Positions 24,529 through 36,312 of a stretch of DNA of 64,000 nucleotides are shown one piece after another. Under the pieces are notes generated by a model. That model was given only the letters and a program-made list of their open reading frames with translations. It was not told the DNA's origin and ran no database searches. Source of the stretch: Marisediminitalea aggregata. GTDB lineage: Bacteria > Pseudomonadota > Gammaproteobacteria > Enterobacterales > Alteromonadaceae. A program made the translations under genes and the position numbers. The stretch's first letter is position 1, and each line of letters opens with the position of its first letter. The DNA lies in contig NZ_FQWD01000003.1 in NCBI RefSeq assembly GCF_900129565.1, positions 186,001 through 250,000 of the forward strand, given 5' to 3'.

Positions 24529-26478
24529 TTGCCAGCACAACCGATAACGCATATCAAACGCGATACCTCTGTCAGGCCACGGTTAATCGTTGCCTGCCTA
24601 GCCGTATCGGTACTGATTTCTGCGATTTACGTTACGGTTTCTTACCGGCTCACCGCTGACGTCAGTTTACAGACCGAACTAACCGCCATGCAAAAACTGG
24701 CTCGCCTGCTAAGCAGTGAGCTGGATATGCATGAAGGAAAAATCGCTGACCAGGCTGGCTCACTGGTAAACCTGTTGTCTGATCCCAACGATGATACGCC
24801 CAGGTTATTCCACATAACCCGCGAAACGGAAGCCTGGCAACGAGGCCATCGCCTTTCGAAAACTGAACAAAAACAATTACTCACCGCCATCAGTCGTCCA
24901 ATAGACGACTCACACTTAGTGACAGTGAATAATCGCAACTTTTTATGGCAGCAACATGTCGGAGAGCAGCACACTGTAACCTTTGCTCAGGAAACCACCG
25001 CACTTGACCTGACGCTGTCATTTGTTGCTAAAAGGCTGCTGATCACGTCTGTATTAGTGTTCTGGATAGCGGTTTGGCTTGCGCTTACGCTATCTTCCCT
25101 TATTGCCAAACGCGCTCAGGAAATCAACGATGCGCTAGCAACCATCGCCACCCATGATGCGCTCACCGGCTTACCCAACCGCCTGTATTTAATGGATACG
25201 TTGAGCGCTGCCCTGCCGAATACCGACTCGGTAAAAGCAGTGGCGCAAGGCTGTTTGTTTGTCATTGATCTGGATAAATTCAAAGAGGTAAACGATTCAT
25301 TTGGCCATTCTGCTGGCGACACGCTTCTTAAAGAAGTCGCAGCCAGATTATTAAAGGTGGTGGTTTCACCAGCGGAGCTAATTCGCATAGGCGGTGACGA
25401 GTTTATTATCTGGGCACCTGATATCAGTATCGACGGTGCTGAAGACTTAGCCCAGGACATGGTCAACGCATGTGACACGCCAATAATGATCAATGGTTTA
25501 GCTGTGAATACCGGTGCCAGTATAGGTATTGCTCACTACCCCACGCATGCCCAGGAGCCCGAAGCACTCATCGTTTGTGCAGATACTGCGATGTACAAAG
25601 CTAAAGAACAACGCAATGGCTGGCAGGTATACGATGACAGGAAAATTGCTGACTACAAACACAATTTACAGCTGCGAGCAGAGCTCAGTGATGCCATGCA
25701 AGAAAGGCAAATCATCATGCATTATCAGGCAAAAGTTGATCTTGCATCCGGCAACATCATAGGTGTAGAGGGATTATGTCGTTGGGAACACCCTCGTTTG
25801 GGATTACTGATGCCCGGGCAATTTATTGATCTGATTGAAGACAGCGGAAAAGTACAGGAATTCGGACGCTACATTCTTGCCGAGGCCATTACGCAAGCGG
25901 CGAGTTGGCAGCAGCAAGGCATTGAAGTCCCTATAGCCGTCAACCTGTCGCCCTACAATCTGCTTGATCCGGGGCTGATCACCTATATTCAGAATAAATT
26001 AAATGAAAATCAGGTATCACCCCATTTAATCGAAATTGAGCTGACAGAAAATGAAACCTGTCTGAATATTAAGTACATTAAAGCTGCGTTGGAAAACATT
26101 AAAGCAATCGGAATTGTGTTAGCCATTGACGATTTTGGTACTGGCATGAGTTCGCTGTCTTACCTGGCCCACCTGAACGTTGATGTACTGAAAATCGACC
26201 GGGCTTTCGTGATGGATATTGAAACCAATACAGGCCACAAAGCCATTGTCGCGTCGGCCATTACACTATCCCAATCATTTGGCTGTAAAATGGTAGCGGA
26301 GGGTGTGGAAACCCTGTCTCAAGCCAGATTGCTGCATGAAATGGGCTGTGTCATAGCCCAGGGTTATTTATTTGCCAAACCCTTACCTGAAGAAAAAATC
26401 AAACAACATATCCTAGCCGGGAAAACACTCTATCCAAATGCAGAAGGTCTCGTTCCCCCGTCTGCCGTTAATGCCTGA
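24529..26478 (+). CDS. membrane GGDEF-EAL protein (cyclic-di-GMP synthesis/turnover)
   Basis: 649-aa protein: N-terminal membrane helix (about 19-37), a short extracytoplasmic region, a second helix (about 170-190), GGDEF domain (about 210-370) and EAL domain (about 385-630). GGDEF is exact (residues 288-292, RIGGDEF). The usual inhibitory RxxD site is absent: the equivalent position reads V-S-P-A. The EAL motif is EGL (414-416), while ELTENE, IDDFGTGMSSLSYL, LKIDR, VAEGVET and QGYLFAKPL are kept, so phosphodiesterase activity is plausible. The start is a TTG with AGG upstream; no ATG lies near. The net direction is not predictable from sequence. Confidence 0.9.
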   Translation: MPAQPITHIKRDTSVRPRLIVACLAVSVLISAIYVTVSYRLTADVSLQTELTAMQKLARLLSSELDMHEGKIADQAGSLVNLLSDPNDDTPRLFHITRETEAWQRGHRLSKTEQKQLLTAISRPIDDSHLVTVNNRNFLWQQHVGEQHTVTFAQETTALDLTLSFVAKRLLITSVLVFWIAVWLALTLSSLIAKRAQEINDALATIATHDALTGLPNRLYLMDTLSAALPNTDSVKAVAQGCLFVIDLDKFKEVNDSFGHSAGDTLLKEVAARLLKVVVSPAELIRIGGDEFIIWAPDISIDGAEDLAQDMVNACDTPIMINGLAVNTGASIGIAHYPTHAQEPEALIVCADTAMYKAKEQRNGWQVYDDRKIADYKHNLQLRAELSDAMQERQIIMHYQAKVDLASGNIIGVEGLCRWEHPRLGLLMPGQFIDLIEDSGKVQEFGRYILAEAITQAASWQQQGIEVPIAVNLSPYNLLDPGLITYIQNKLNENQVSPHLIEIELTENETCLNIKYIKAALENIKAIGIVLAIDDFGTGMSSLSYLAHLNVDVLKIDRAFVMDIETNTGHKAIVASAITLSQSFGCKMVAEGVETLSQARLLHEMGCVIAQGYLFAKPLPEEKIKQHILAGKTLYPNAEGLVPPSAVNA

Positions 26479-26597
26479 GAAGATTTTATTTGCTCTGCAC
26501 CTTGCCCTGTGTCGTGCCATTACATTTTTTTACATATAAAAAATAGGATTATTCGGCAATTAAGTTAAACTAGCAGGTGTAGAAAGAGGAGTAATGT

Positions 26598-26834
26598 ATG
26601 GTTAAAGTGATTCGATTAAGCGTGGGAGCATTGTTGTTCCTGGGTGGTATTGTATTAACCTTATTACCCGGTTCTATACTGCTCGTCATCGGTGGGCTTA
26701 TTTTATTGAGCTACGATTGGCCTCGTGCCAGAAGCTGGCTCCGTTTTTTTCAGAATCAAATGAGCACATCAGCCAGACGCCTGGACAAGTTTTTGTTAGG
26801 TCGTCGTCTTCGCAAAGCCCGTAACAGAAGTTAA
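26598..26834 (+). CDS. small PGPGW-like membrane protein
   Basis: 78-aa protein with two closely spaced membrane helices separated by LPGS (LFLGGIVLTLLPGSILLVIGG), then SYDWPRARSWLRFF and a very basic tail (RRLRKARNRS). The layout resembles the PGPGW putative transmembrane family, with LPGS in place of the PGPG turn. AGAGGAG six bases ahead supports the second of two overlapping ATGs; the first opens a three-codon frame. Function unknown. Confidence 0.7.
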   Translation: MVKVIRLSVGALLFLGGIVLTLLPGSILLVIGGLILLSYDWPRARSWLRFFQNQMSTSARRLDKFLLGRRLRKARNRS

Positions 26835-27058
26835 TTCGAGATTTACGTCTTCCGTTACCCAATATAACTTAGCAGCACTCAGTTACGGCGCTACCGATAA
26901 CGCTAATTCTAATACTTTAGTAAAATTAATTACTTAAGGTGTGCGTTTGCACGACTAAAACTAGCCCAAAGGATAATAGCTGACTGGTAGCAATTATTTT
27001 GCTGTTACTATTAAATGGGGTTTTCGTTTAGACGTACTCATTGTTTTAGAGGTTAAAC

Positions 27059-27562
27059 ATGAAACAACAAGGCTTTACGCTCATTGAGCTGATCATTGTC
27101 ATTGTCATTCTCGGTATTCTTTCAGTAACTGCAGCCCCGCGCTTTATCGATTTTCAGGGTGATGCCCGTAAGGCGACACTGCAAGGCGTAAAAGCGGCGC
27201 TGGATGGCGGCGCCCGTCTTATTTTTGCTAAGTCAGCAGTCGCAGGAGAGCAGCGCTCAGCCAGTGAAAATCTGGTTATTAACGGCAGTACTATTTACAC
27301 TGTGTACGGCTACCCTGCCATTCGTGATGTGGTAACCAATCTGAGTGCATGGGCTGACATTGACGGCAGTGGCAGCGGAAATGGCACTGACTTTCGAATT
27401 GCCGTTTCCACTGATTCAGCACCACAAGCCGTAACGCAAACTGATCAGTTTGCTATTCTGCCAAGTGGTGTCGGCTCAACAGAAAACTGCAAGGTTATCT
27501 ATACTGAAGCCCAGTCAGCCGGTTCGAGTCCGACTATAACGGTGTTAGACAGCGACTGTTAA
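27059..27562 (+). CDS. orphan type IV/MSHA-like prepilin
   Basis: 167-aa prepilin. The leader MKQQG is cut before Phe, followed by TLIELIIVIVILGILSVTAAPRF with the invariant Glu at mature position 5. The sequence around APRFIDFQGDARKATLQGVKAALDGGARLI is characteristic of MSHA-type (MshA) pilins of Vibrio and marine relatives. Two Cys near the C-terminus (NCKVIY and the final Cys) could form the usual disulfide. No assembly, prepilin peptidase or other pilin genes are adjacent, so it must use machinery encoded elsewhere. Confidence 0.9.
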   Translation: MKQQGFTLIELIIVIVILGILSVTAAPRFIDFQGDARKATLQGVKAALDGGARLIFAKSAVAGEQRSASENLVINGSTIYTVYGYPAIRDVVTNLSAWADIDGSGSGNGTDFRIAVSTDSAPQAVTQTDQFAILPSGVGSTENCKVIYTEAQSAGSSPTITVLDSDC

Positions 27563-27753
27563 GTTACCCCCTATTCTGAGTGCCTGTTGTCTTCGTGTGG
27601 ACAGCAGGCGCAATGCCCCTGTTCATTTCGTCTATCCACTCAAACGAATAAACACCACATCAAGACTGGCACGCTGCAACGTGGTCTGGTTTTACTTTTT
27701 GCGATTGGTTTTAATTAGCGGCAAGTGCAGCTAACCCGTCTATGCAGTAATAA

Positions 27754-27784
27754 AAAAGCCCATGCGTTTACCGAATGGGCTTTT
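27754..27784. terminator. terminator between the pilin gene and ppsA
   Basis: AAAAGCCCAT (27754-27763) and ATGGGCTTTT (27775-27784) with an 11-base loop. A run before and T run after allow function on both strands; it lies 56 bases beyond the ppsA stop. The rest of the 277-bp gap after the pilin gene holds only a T-less hairpin at 27582-27609. Confidence 0.8.
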
Positions 27785-27839
27785 GTGATTGGGTAACCGC
27801 TTGAGCGATTACTTTGCGTGTTGCTCTGTGGATTGAGAC

Positions 27840-30221
<2,382 letters not shown>

Positions 30222-30412
30222 TTTTACAGCCTCCAGCTTGTAACTATTTCTGTACGCGCGGTTTTAAAATGCGCTTGTAGGGTAGAGGGAAAACAGGCCT
30301 GATGTGGTGTGCAGACTAGATTTTCCTTACGGAAATTCTAAAATGCCAGTTATAAGAAAGTAAAATTTTATTTCATTTCGTAATAAATTTACGACAAAGT
30401 TAAGGAGTTGTT

Positions 30413-31225
30413 GTGCGCACCGCATTTTATATCTCAGACGGCACAGCCATCACAGCAGAGGTGTTTGGCCACGCTTTACTGTCACTTTTCCCGACAGAAT
30501 TCAATCATAAGACAATTCCTTTTGTTGAAACTGAAGAACAGGCTTACGGCGTAATTGAAAAAATTTCTGAAAGTTTTCAAGATAGCGGCGAAAGGCCGCT
30601 CGTTTTTTATACAGTAGTAAACACTGATATTCGTCGAATAATATCCCGTTCGGTCGGTATTAACTACAATTTCCTCGACCAATTTGTGGCGCCGCTGGAA
30701 AAAGTCATTGGCGTGCCTTCAAAACCAGAGAAACATCGCACCCACAGTATTCACGAAAAAACCTATGACATTCGCATCGAAGCGGTTAACTACGCACTGG
30801 CAAATGACGATGGGTCAAATCTGAAGGATTACCACGAAGCGGACATTATTTTGGTCGGCGTCTCCCGCTCGGGTAAAACCCCAACGAGCCTCTATTTGGC
30901 ATTGCAATACGGCATCAAAGCTGCCAACTATCCGTTTACTGAAGACGATATGGGAGACATGCTGAAGTTGCCCACCGTACTGCGGCGCTTTAAACAAAAA
31001 TTATTCGGCCTGACCATCGAGCCTGCGAGGCTCCACCAGATCCGCTCTGAGCGCCGCGCAAACAGCCGGTATGCGTCATTGCAACAATGCAGAATGGAAT
31101 TGCGGGAAGTTGAAAACCTCTACCGCAAAGAAAAAATCCCATTCCTGAACAGTACCAAATACTCCATCGAAGAGATCTCCGCCAAAATCCTTGCAGAAAC
31201 AGGCTTACAGCGTAGGAAGTACTGA
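30413..31225 (+). CDS. ppsR: PEP synthase regulatory protein (bifunctional kinase/phosphorylase)
   Basis: 270-aa member of the DUF299 family. PpsR inactivates PEP synthase by ADP-dependent phosphorylation of the regulatory Thr and reverses it by phosphorolysis. It has the opening AFYISDGTAITAEVFGHALLS, the P-loop VGVSRSGKTPTSLYLA, and the C-terminal pattern RSERRANSRYAS. The GTG start has AAGGAG five bases upstream. It is divergent from ppsA, the arrangement common in gammaproteobacteria. Confidence 0.96.
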   Translation: MRTAFYISDGTAITAEVFGHALLSLFPTEFNHKTIPFVETEEQAYGVIEKISESFQDSGERPLVFYTVVNTDIRRIISRSVGINYNFLDQFVAPLEKVIGVPSKPEKHRTHSIHEKTYDIRIEAVNYALANDDGSNLKDYHEADIILVGVSRSGKTPTSLYLALQYGIKAANYPFTEDDMGDMLKLPTVLRRFKQKLFGLTIEPARLHQIRSERRANSRYASLQQCRMELREVENLYRKEKIPFLNSTKYSIEEISAKILAETGLQRRKY

Positions 31226-31235
31226 ATATTCGATG

Positions 31236-33236
31236 CTACTGAAAGCGCTTGGTGAGTGCATCAAGGTGTGAAGCATAAGGCTTCCACCGTCCCTGCCCTG
31301 AGCGATTGATAGGCTGTCTGACCTGTTCGGCGCTGGGCGTTTTAATTAACCGCTGGGTTTGGTGAAATGCCACGCAAGCCTCTTCAAATGGCACCCCAAT
31401 ATAGTCCAGAATCCGGGCGACCTGACCGGGCAGATCATCCAGCACGTCCTCGTGATGTACGGTAAGGATGTCGCCAGGATAACAATGATGCCAGTGATCC
31501 ATGAGTGATAAATAAGCCTGATAGTAACGGGCAACGTCATCAAGGGAATAAGAAAACTCTTGCCCTTCACCAAACAATTGCTTGAAGTTACTAAAACAGC
31601 AATCCATTGGATCTCGTCGTGCGTCGATAATTTTTGCATTGGGCAAGATCTGTTTGATAAGGCCAATGTGCATAAAATTATTTGGCATTTTATCTATAAA
31701 AAACGGGGCCTGTTCCCGGTAACAACGGGTCTGTTCAATATAGGCTTTACCCAACTGGTATCGCTGGTCATGCGTAAGATGTGCTACCGCAAAGGGATAC
31801 GGCACAAACGTCGATTGTGTCTCCTTCTGGTCCGCTAATTGTGACTGCATAGCCGGCGTATTTATTTGAGATGCCAGGGCGAGAATATTGTGCAGCTCCA
31901 TAGTGCCGTCAATATCACTGTGCGACGCCAGAATTTGTTCAATCAGCGTGGATCCAGCTCGTGGCATACCAACAATAAAAATAGGATCGGGTGCCGGGAA
32001 GCCTTTTGGCGATGGCGCTCCGACATCAACAGGAAACGCGTCTACCTGTTGGAGAATGGCTTGTTCGGTGCGTTCTATGCTAAATGATAAAGTGGCCTTT
32101 TTGAGTGCGTTCCCTTTTTCATAATACGCAAAGGAAGCATCGAATTGTTTACTGTCCTCATGCGCTTTACCTAAAGCAAAGCACAAGTGCACCTTGTCAT
32201 CTACCGACAACGACGGAGACTCTGCCCTGTCCTGCATCTTACTGATTTCCTCGTTGGTAAACCGATAAGATTTCATATTTGCCAGGCTCCAATAAGCATC
32301 ACCAAATGAAGGATGATAATGGGCAGCCTGCTTGTAGGCTTCCACCGCCTGCTCTGCGGCGCCAGCCGTTTTATGGGCGTGGCCCAATGCCAGCCAAACA
32401 GCCGGTTTATCCGGATCGGCTGCAAGCAGTGAGTTGAAAATACGGATGGCCTGTTCCGTTTTATTTAAGCCCAAACAAGCATTCGCCAGCGCCATTTGCA
32501 TTGCTGTCGAGTTCTGAACAGTCTCCGGTAAAGCCATAACCTGACGCTCAATGAGGTCGTGTTTACCCAGCTTCGCTAACAATCCCACATACAGTGACAC
32601 AGCGCGCTGGTTGTCGGGGTACAACGCAATACAGCTTTCCAACAAAAACTCAGCGTCGTGGTAAACCTTCATTTGGATGCCGATTTCTGCCAATAACATC
32701 ATGGCGTCGGGCTGGTGCTTGTGTTGCTGAAGAAATTGCCTGCAAACACGCTCGGCATCAACCAGGTTGTTTTCGTACATCAGATCGTAACCACCGCGAA
32801 TAGGCGCGGGTAATCCCTGCCAGTAAGCGATCTGCTGCTGCGCAATGTCTTTGGCTTGGTGGTCATTAAACTGAGTGTAAATCTTTAATAACTGCTGCCA
32901 GCTGGTAAGCAAAGCGGGATTGTATTGCGTGGCTTTGAAAAACGCACTGCTGGCAGCCTGCTGGTTGCCCATCGCTAAATAACAGTAACCAGCCTCCTGA
33001 TATGCACGGCCGTAGTCCGGTCGCAACGCCAATAAATCGTCGATGCGCTTAATAGCATGCTGAAAGTCTTTCGCTAGTCGACAGGTAACAGCCGACAGAT
33101 ACAGCGTTTCTGCTTTTTCGTGTTCATTAATATTGAGCAGAAATAACTGTTCCAACGCGGCTTTGGCGTTGTCCAACCTGCCTTGTTGTAGCGACTGTTT
33201 AACCGTTTGCAGTAATGATATAGAAGTATTGGCCAT
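31236..33236 (-). CDS. TPR-repeat sulfotransferase-domain protein
   Basis: 666-aa protein without a signal peptide. Residues about 1-380 are helical TPR-like repeats (for example AVWLALGHAHKTAGAAEQAVEAYKQAA split over two helices). From about 415 there is a PAPS-dependent sulfotransferase domain with the 5'-phosphosulfate loop FIVGMPRAGSTLIEQILASH (about 420-439) and a second PAPS-type segment ARRDPMDCCFSNF. Acceptor unknown; TPRs suggest a protein or peptide partner. Its neighbour upstream on the same strand is a large TonB-dependent receptor, but a terminator separates them. The 3' end comes within 10 bp of ppsR. Confidence 0.88.
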   Translation of the reverse strand: MANTSISLLQTVKQSLQQGRLDNAKAALEQLFLLNINEHEKAETLYLSAVTCRLAKDFQHAIKRIDDLLALRPDYGRAYQEAGYCYLAMGNQQAASSAFFKATQYNPALLTSWQQLLKIYTQFNDHQAKDIAQQQIAYWQGLPAPIRGGYDLMYENNLVDAERVCRQFLQQHKHQPDAMMLLAEIGIQMKVYHDAEFLLESCIALYPDNQRAVSLYVGLLAKLGKHDLIERQVMALPETVQNSTAMQMALANACLGLNKTEQAIRIFNSLLAADPDKPAVWLALGHAHKTAGAAEQAVEAYKQAAHYHPSFGDAYWSLANMKSYRFTNEEISKMQDRAESPSLSVDDKVHLCFALGKAHEDSKQFDASFAYYEKGNALKKATLSFSIERTEQAILQQVDAFPVDVGAPSPKGFPAPDPIFIVGMPRAGSTLIEQILASHSDIDGTMELHNILALASQINTPAMQSQLADQKETQSTFVPYPFAVAHLTHDQRYQLGKAYIEQTRCYREQAPFFIDKMPNNFMHIGLIKQILPNAKIIDARRDPMDCCFSNFKQLFGEGQEFSYSLDDVARYYQAYLSLMDHWHHCYPGDILTVHHEDVLDDLPGQVARILDYIGVPFEEACVAFHQTQRLIKTPSAEQVRQPINRSGQGRWKPYASHLDALTKRFQ

Positions 33237-33251
33237 TGCTATTCACAGCTG

Positions 33252-33281
33252 AAAAGTAAAACGGCAAGCCGAAGCTTGCCG
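33252..33281 (-). terminator. intrinsic terminator after the large TonB receptor
   Basis: Read on the minus strand: CGGCAAGC, loop TTCG, GCTTGCCG, then TTTTACTTTT. The 8-bp stem with a UUCG tetraloop lies between the receptor stop (33312) and the sulfotransferase start (33236). Confidence 0.85.
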
Positions 33282-33311
33282 CTATTCCCTGATCACAGGT
33301 ACTTGTTTCAA

Positions 33312-36032
33312 TTAATAATAATCAAAAGAGAAGCGTACGCCAACTGTTCTTGGGCGATTCGTTACCACCTTAGGCGTGTATTGCTGCGTATCGATGTTCA
33401 GCATGGCTGACTCGTTGAACAAGTTGTCAATAAACAGTTCAACTTTCCAGCTATCGTCTGACATCCCTACCGACACGTTACTGATCATGTAGGCTTCCTG
33501 CACGTAACGGCCGCCGCGGAAAGGATTACCGTTTGCGTCGTTGTAGGTTGCACCTGCATACACTGCCGCCTCGTCCTGAATTTTCAGGCCAGAACCCGTG
33601 CCATAAATAAGCTGGGTTGCATCTTCCATTACATAGGCATCCATGATCATGCCAGCTAAGCGGTCACCGGTGTAAGAGACTGACGCATTAACAAAGCCTT
33701 CTTTGCCACCATCCAGTTCGAAGTAGTAACGCGCATTCACGTTACCAGAGAAGCTTGCTGAATACGGCAATTCGGTACCAACACCAGCGGCAATGCCTTC
33801 AAGCTCTGGGTTGATTCGCGTTAACTCAGTATCAAGGATACTAAATGCAGCGTTAACCACCAGGTTGTCCGTTGCCAACCAGGTAATATCAGCGTCAACA
33901 CCTTTCACTTCGGCATCACCCACGTTGTCGGTGAATACCAGGAAACTGATGTTAGTCGGGTCGAAGCGAGAAGTTTGTAGCTCACTGATTTCAGAATAAT
34001 AACCCGTGGCATTAACGCGCAGAATACCGTCGAGGAAATCCCCCTTCAGGCCTAACTCGTAGTTGTCCAGCGTATCGGTTGTTGAATACACTGGAATACG
34101 GAAGCCTTCAAACGCGCCCGATTGATTAGCCGCGGCATCGCCACCTAAACGGTTTGTGACCGGCGGACGGAAACCTTCTGAATAGTTAGCGAACAACAAC
34201 ACGTCGTCTGACACTTTCCAGTCCAGGCCGAACTTAAAGATGGTGTCATCTACCGTCAGCACGCCTTGATCATCCAACAGGCTGATGTCCAAATCGCCGC
34301 TTTGAATTGCCGATACAATGCCTTCACCATCCAGGCCAAGACCGTCATAGACAGCCGGGTCGGTTACGTTTTGGCCATAAGCTTGTAAACGGCTGGTCAC
34401 GTCACGGGTCGTTGTTGCACCGCGATAGATGTCATCGATTTGATACCAGCGTGCACCCACACTGGCTGTCAGTGTTTCGGTAATATCGTATTCGAACTGA
34501 CCGAATACCGCGATTTGCTCAATGCGGTGTGTAATATCATTCACAAAACTGATTTCTGGCGAGAAAGGACCGCCGTCACTGTTAATGCCCTGGTTTCCTT
34601 GTAAGCGACGCGACGAAGACAGGTCGTCAAAACCAAAGGTCGCCATTTCGGTGTTGGCAATCTTAAACTGACCTACTGACGCGACTTCTTGCTCGTCATA
34701 GAATAGACCTGCAGTCACTCGCCATGGCGCGTCCACGTCAGTATTTACGCGAAATTCGTGGGTTAAACGCGTGCTGGTGGTGTCTTCTTTATAGTATTTG
34801 GTTGGGTCAAGACAGCGGATGTCAGCTGGATTATCGGGTGTGTCGTAGTGATTACACACGTAATACGCAGAGAATAAACCTCCGTTAGTGTAACCGGTAT
34901 AATCAGTTAAGGTATCGATTTCGCGATCCAGATAACCACCGGTGTAAACCATTTCCAGTTTGTCCAGACGCCCTTCTACAGTCCAGGTTGTCAAACCAAA
35001 TTCATCTGAGTTTTCATCAGCCTGGAAGCGGTTTGCTGAACTTTCACCCGATAAAGTTGGATCGTAGGCAAACACCCCTTCGGTGTCCAGAGTTTGTTCG
35101 GTGTGCTGAACCAGTAAGTCCCAGTTCTCGTTGATATGGTAAGATAAACCAATACGCGCACCCGAATAAACAGCATCGTTAAAATCGTCTTCTACGTGTT
35201 CGCCATTGCGAGGCGAAACAACCGCTGCGGTGTTAGACGTAAAGCCATTTACGACACGACGCGTATCCATTTCAGCCGGGTCTGCACCATAGCCAGCCAG
35301 CGCGCCACCAGAGATTCGGTCAATGACAACCGCACTTCCGATATAACCGCCGTTGCCCGGGTCATTTTCCAGATTATCAATCCAGCCGCCCTGCTTTTCG
35401 TTGTAAGCAACAACACGTAACGCCAGATCATCGGTAGGCGTAATATTGATATAGGCTTCAACTGAGTTGCTAAGCTCGCCGCCTTTGGTGGTTGAAATAC
35501 TGGTGTCAAAGCCAGCAGCAAAGCCTGAATGATCGGGCTTTTTGGTGATCAGGCGAACCGTACCGGCCTGAGAACTTGCACCAAACAATGTCCCTTGTGG
35601 TCCGGGCAGTACCTCAACGCGCTGAACGTCGGTTGCATAAATATCAAGGTTACGACCAGCCATAGAAACCGGCATTTCGTCCTGATAAAACGCAACAGAA
35701 GGCTGCAATGCCTGAACGGATGATAGCGTAATGCTTGACTGCGTGGTTGCCGCACCACGAATGTAGATCTCGTTTTGACCCGGGCCTGTTCCCTGGAACA
35801 CGACATTAGGTAAAAACTCTACGTAATCCTGAAAGTTATCAATGCCCATGTTTTCAAGCGCATCACCGCTCAACGCAGAAACAGCAACTGGCACATCCTG
35901 AATAGATTCAGAACGTTTTGTTGCGGTAACTTCAATGGTTTCGATAGACGCTTTGGTGTCAGGCGTTTGAGCAAGAGCTTGCTGAGCAGTCAGTGCGGCC
36001 ACGATGGCGCAGCTGATGTGTGTTTTTTTCAT
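33312..36032 (-). CDS. TonB-dependent outer-membrane receptor (906 aa)
   Basis: Signal peptide cut after QQALA, a TonB-box-like IETIEVTATKR, a plug domain (SIQDVPVAVSALSGDAL, EIYIRGAATTQ, VEVLPGPQGTLFGASSQAGTVRLITKKP) and a long 22-strand-type barrel ending in aromatic FSFDYY. The plug style (SIQDVPVAVSAL and GPQGTLFGASSQAG) belongs to the large iron-complex/unknown-nutrient group abundant in Alteromonadales and sphingomonads. The ligand cannot be told from sequence. Upstream is a 280-bp AT-rich gap shared with the divergent BCCT transporter. Confidence 0.93.
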   Translation of the reverse strand: MKKTHISCAIVAALTAQQALAQTPDTKASIETIEVTATKRSESIQDVPVAVSALSGDALENMGIDNFQDYVEFLPNVVFQGTGPGQNEIYIRGAATTQSSITLSSVQALQPSVAFYQDEMPVSMAGRNLDIYATDVQRVEVLPGPQGTLFGASSQAGTVRLITKKPDHSGFAAGFDTSISTTKGGELSNSVEAYINITPTDDLALRVVAYNEKQGGWIDNLENDPGNGGYIGSAVVIDRISGGALAGYGADPAEMDTRRVVNGFTSNTAAVVSPRNGEHVEDDFNDAVYSGARIGLSYHINENWDLLVQHTEQTLDTEGVFAYDPTLSGESSANRFQADENSDEFGLTTWTVEGRLDKLEMVYTGGYLDREIDTLTDYTGYTNGGLFSAYYVCNHYDTPDNPADIRCLDPTKYYKEDTTSTRLTHEFRVNTDVDAPWRVTAGLFYDEQEVASVGQFKIANTEMATFGFDDLSSSRRLQGNQGINSDGGPFSPEISFVNDITHRIEQIAVFGQFEYDITETLTASVGARWYQIDDIYRGATTTRDVTSRLQAYGQNVTDPAVYDGLGLDGEGIVSAIQSGDLDISLLDDQGVLTVDDTIFKFGLDWKVSDDVLLFANYSEGFRPPVTNRLGGDAAANQSGAFEGFRIPVYSTTDTLDNYELGLKGDFLDGILRVNATGYYSEISELQTSRFDPTNISFLVFTDNVGDAEVKGVDADITWLATDNLVVNAAFSILDTELTRINPELEGIAAGVGTELPYSASFSGNVNARYYFELDGGKEGFVNASVSYTGDRLAGMIMDAYVMEDATQLIYGTGSGLKIQDEAAVYAGATYNDANGNPFRGGRYVQEAYMISNVSVGMSDDSWKVELFIDNLFNESAMLNIDTQQYTPKVVTNRPRTVGVRFSFDYY

Positions 36033-36312
36033 TAAATGAACCCTTTCTAGATTTAGAACGAATTGAATTTATTCTTATTAAATGCAATTTGAACGATACA
36101 ATCGATTGCATTGCGCTTATTATATTTTTACACAACCTAAGCAACCATTGTAGCACATCCATATAAAACAGCACATTTCAACGAAATAGACAGCATAAAG
36201 GATCAAAATATAGTTTCTTGTCTAATTATTTTTCAGATGATTTTTTTGACGTGCATTTTTGTTGTATATTCTGTCAATTGAATAAAAAACTGTTGGTAGA
36301 AAGGTCATAATC

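Noticed and set aside
27582..27609. Hairpin GCCTGTTGTC/GACAGCAGGC after the pilin gene
   Set aside because: It lacks a T tract; the bidirectional terminator at 27754-27784 is a better candidate.
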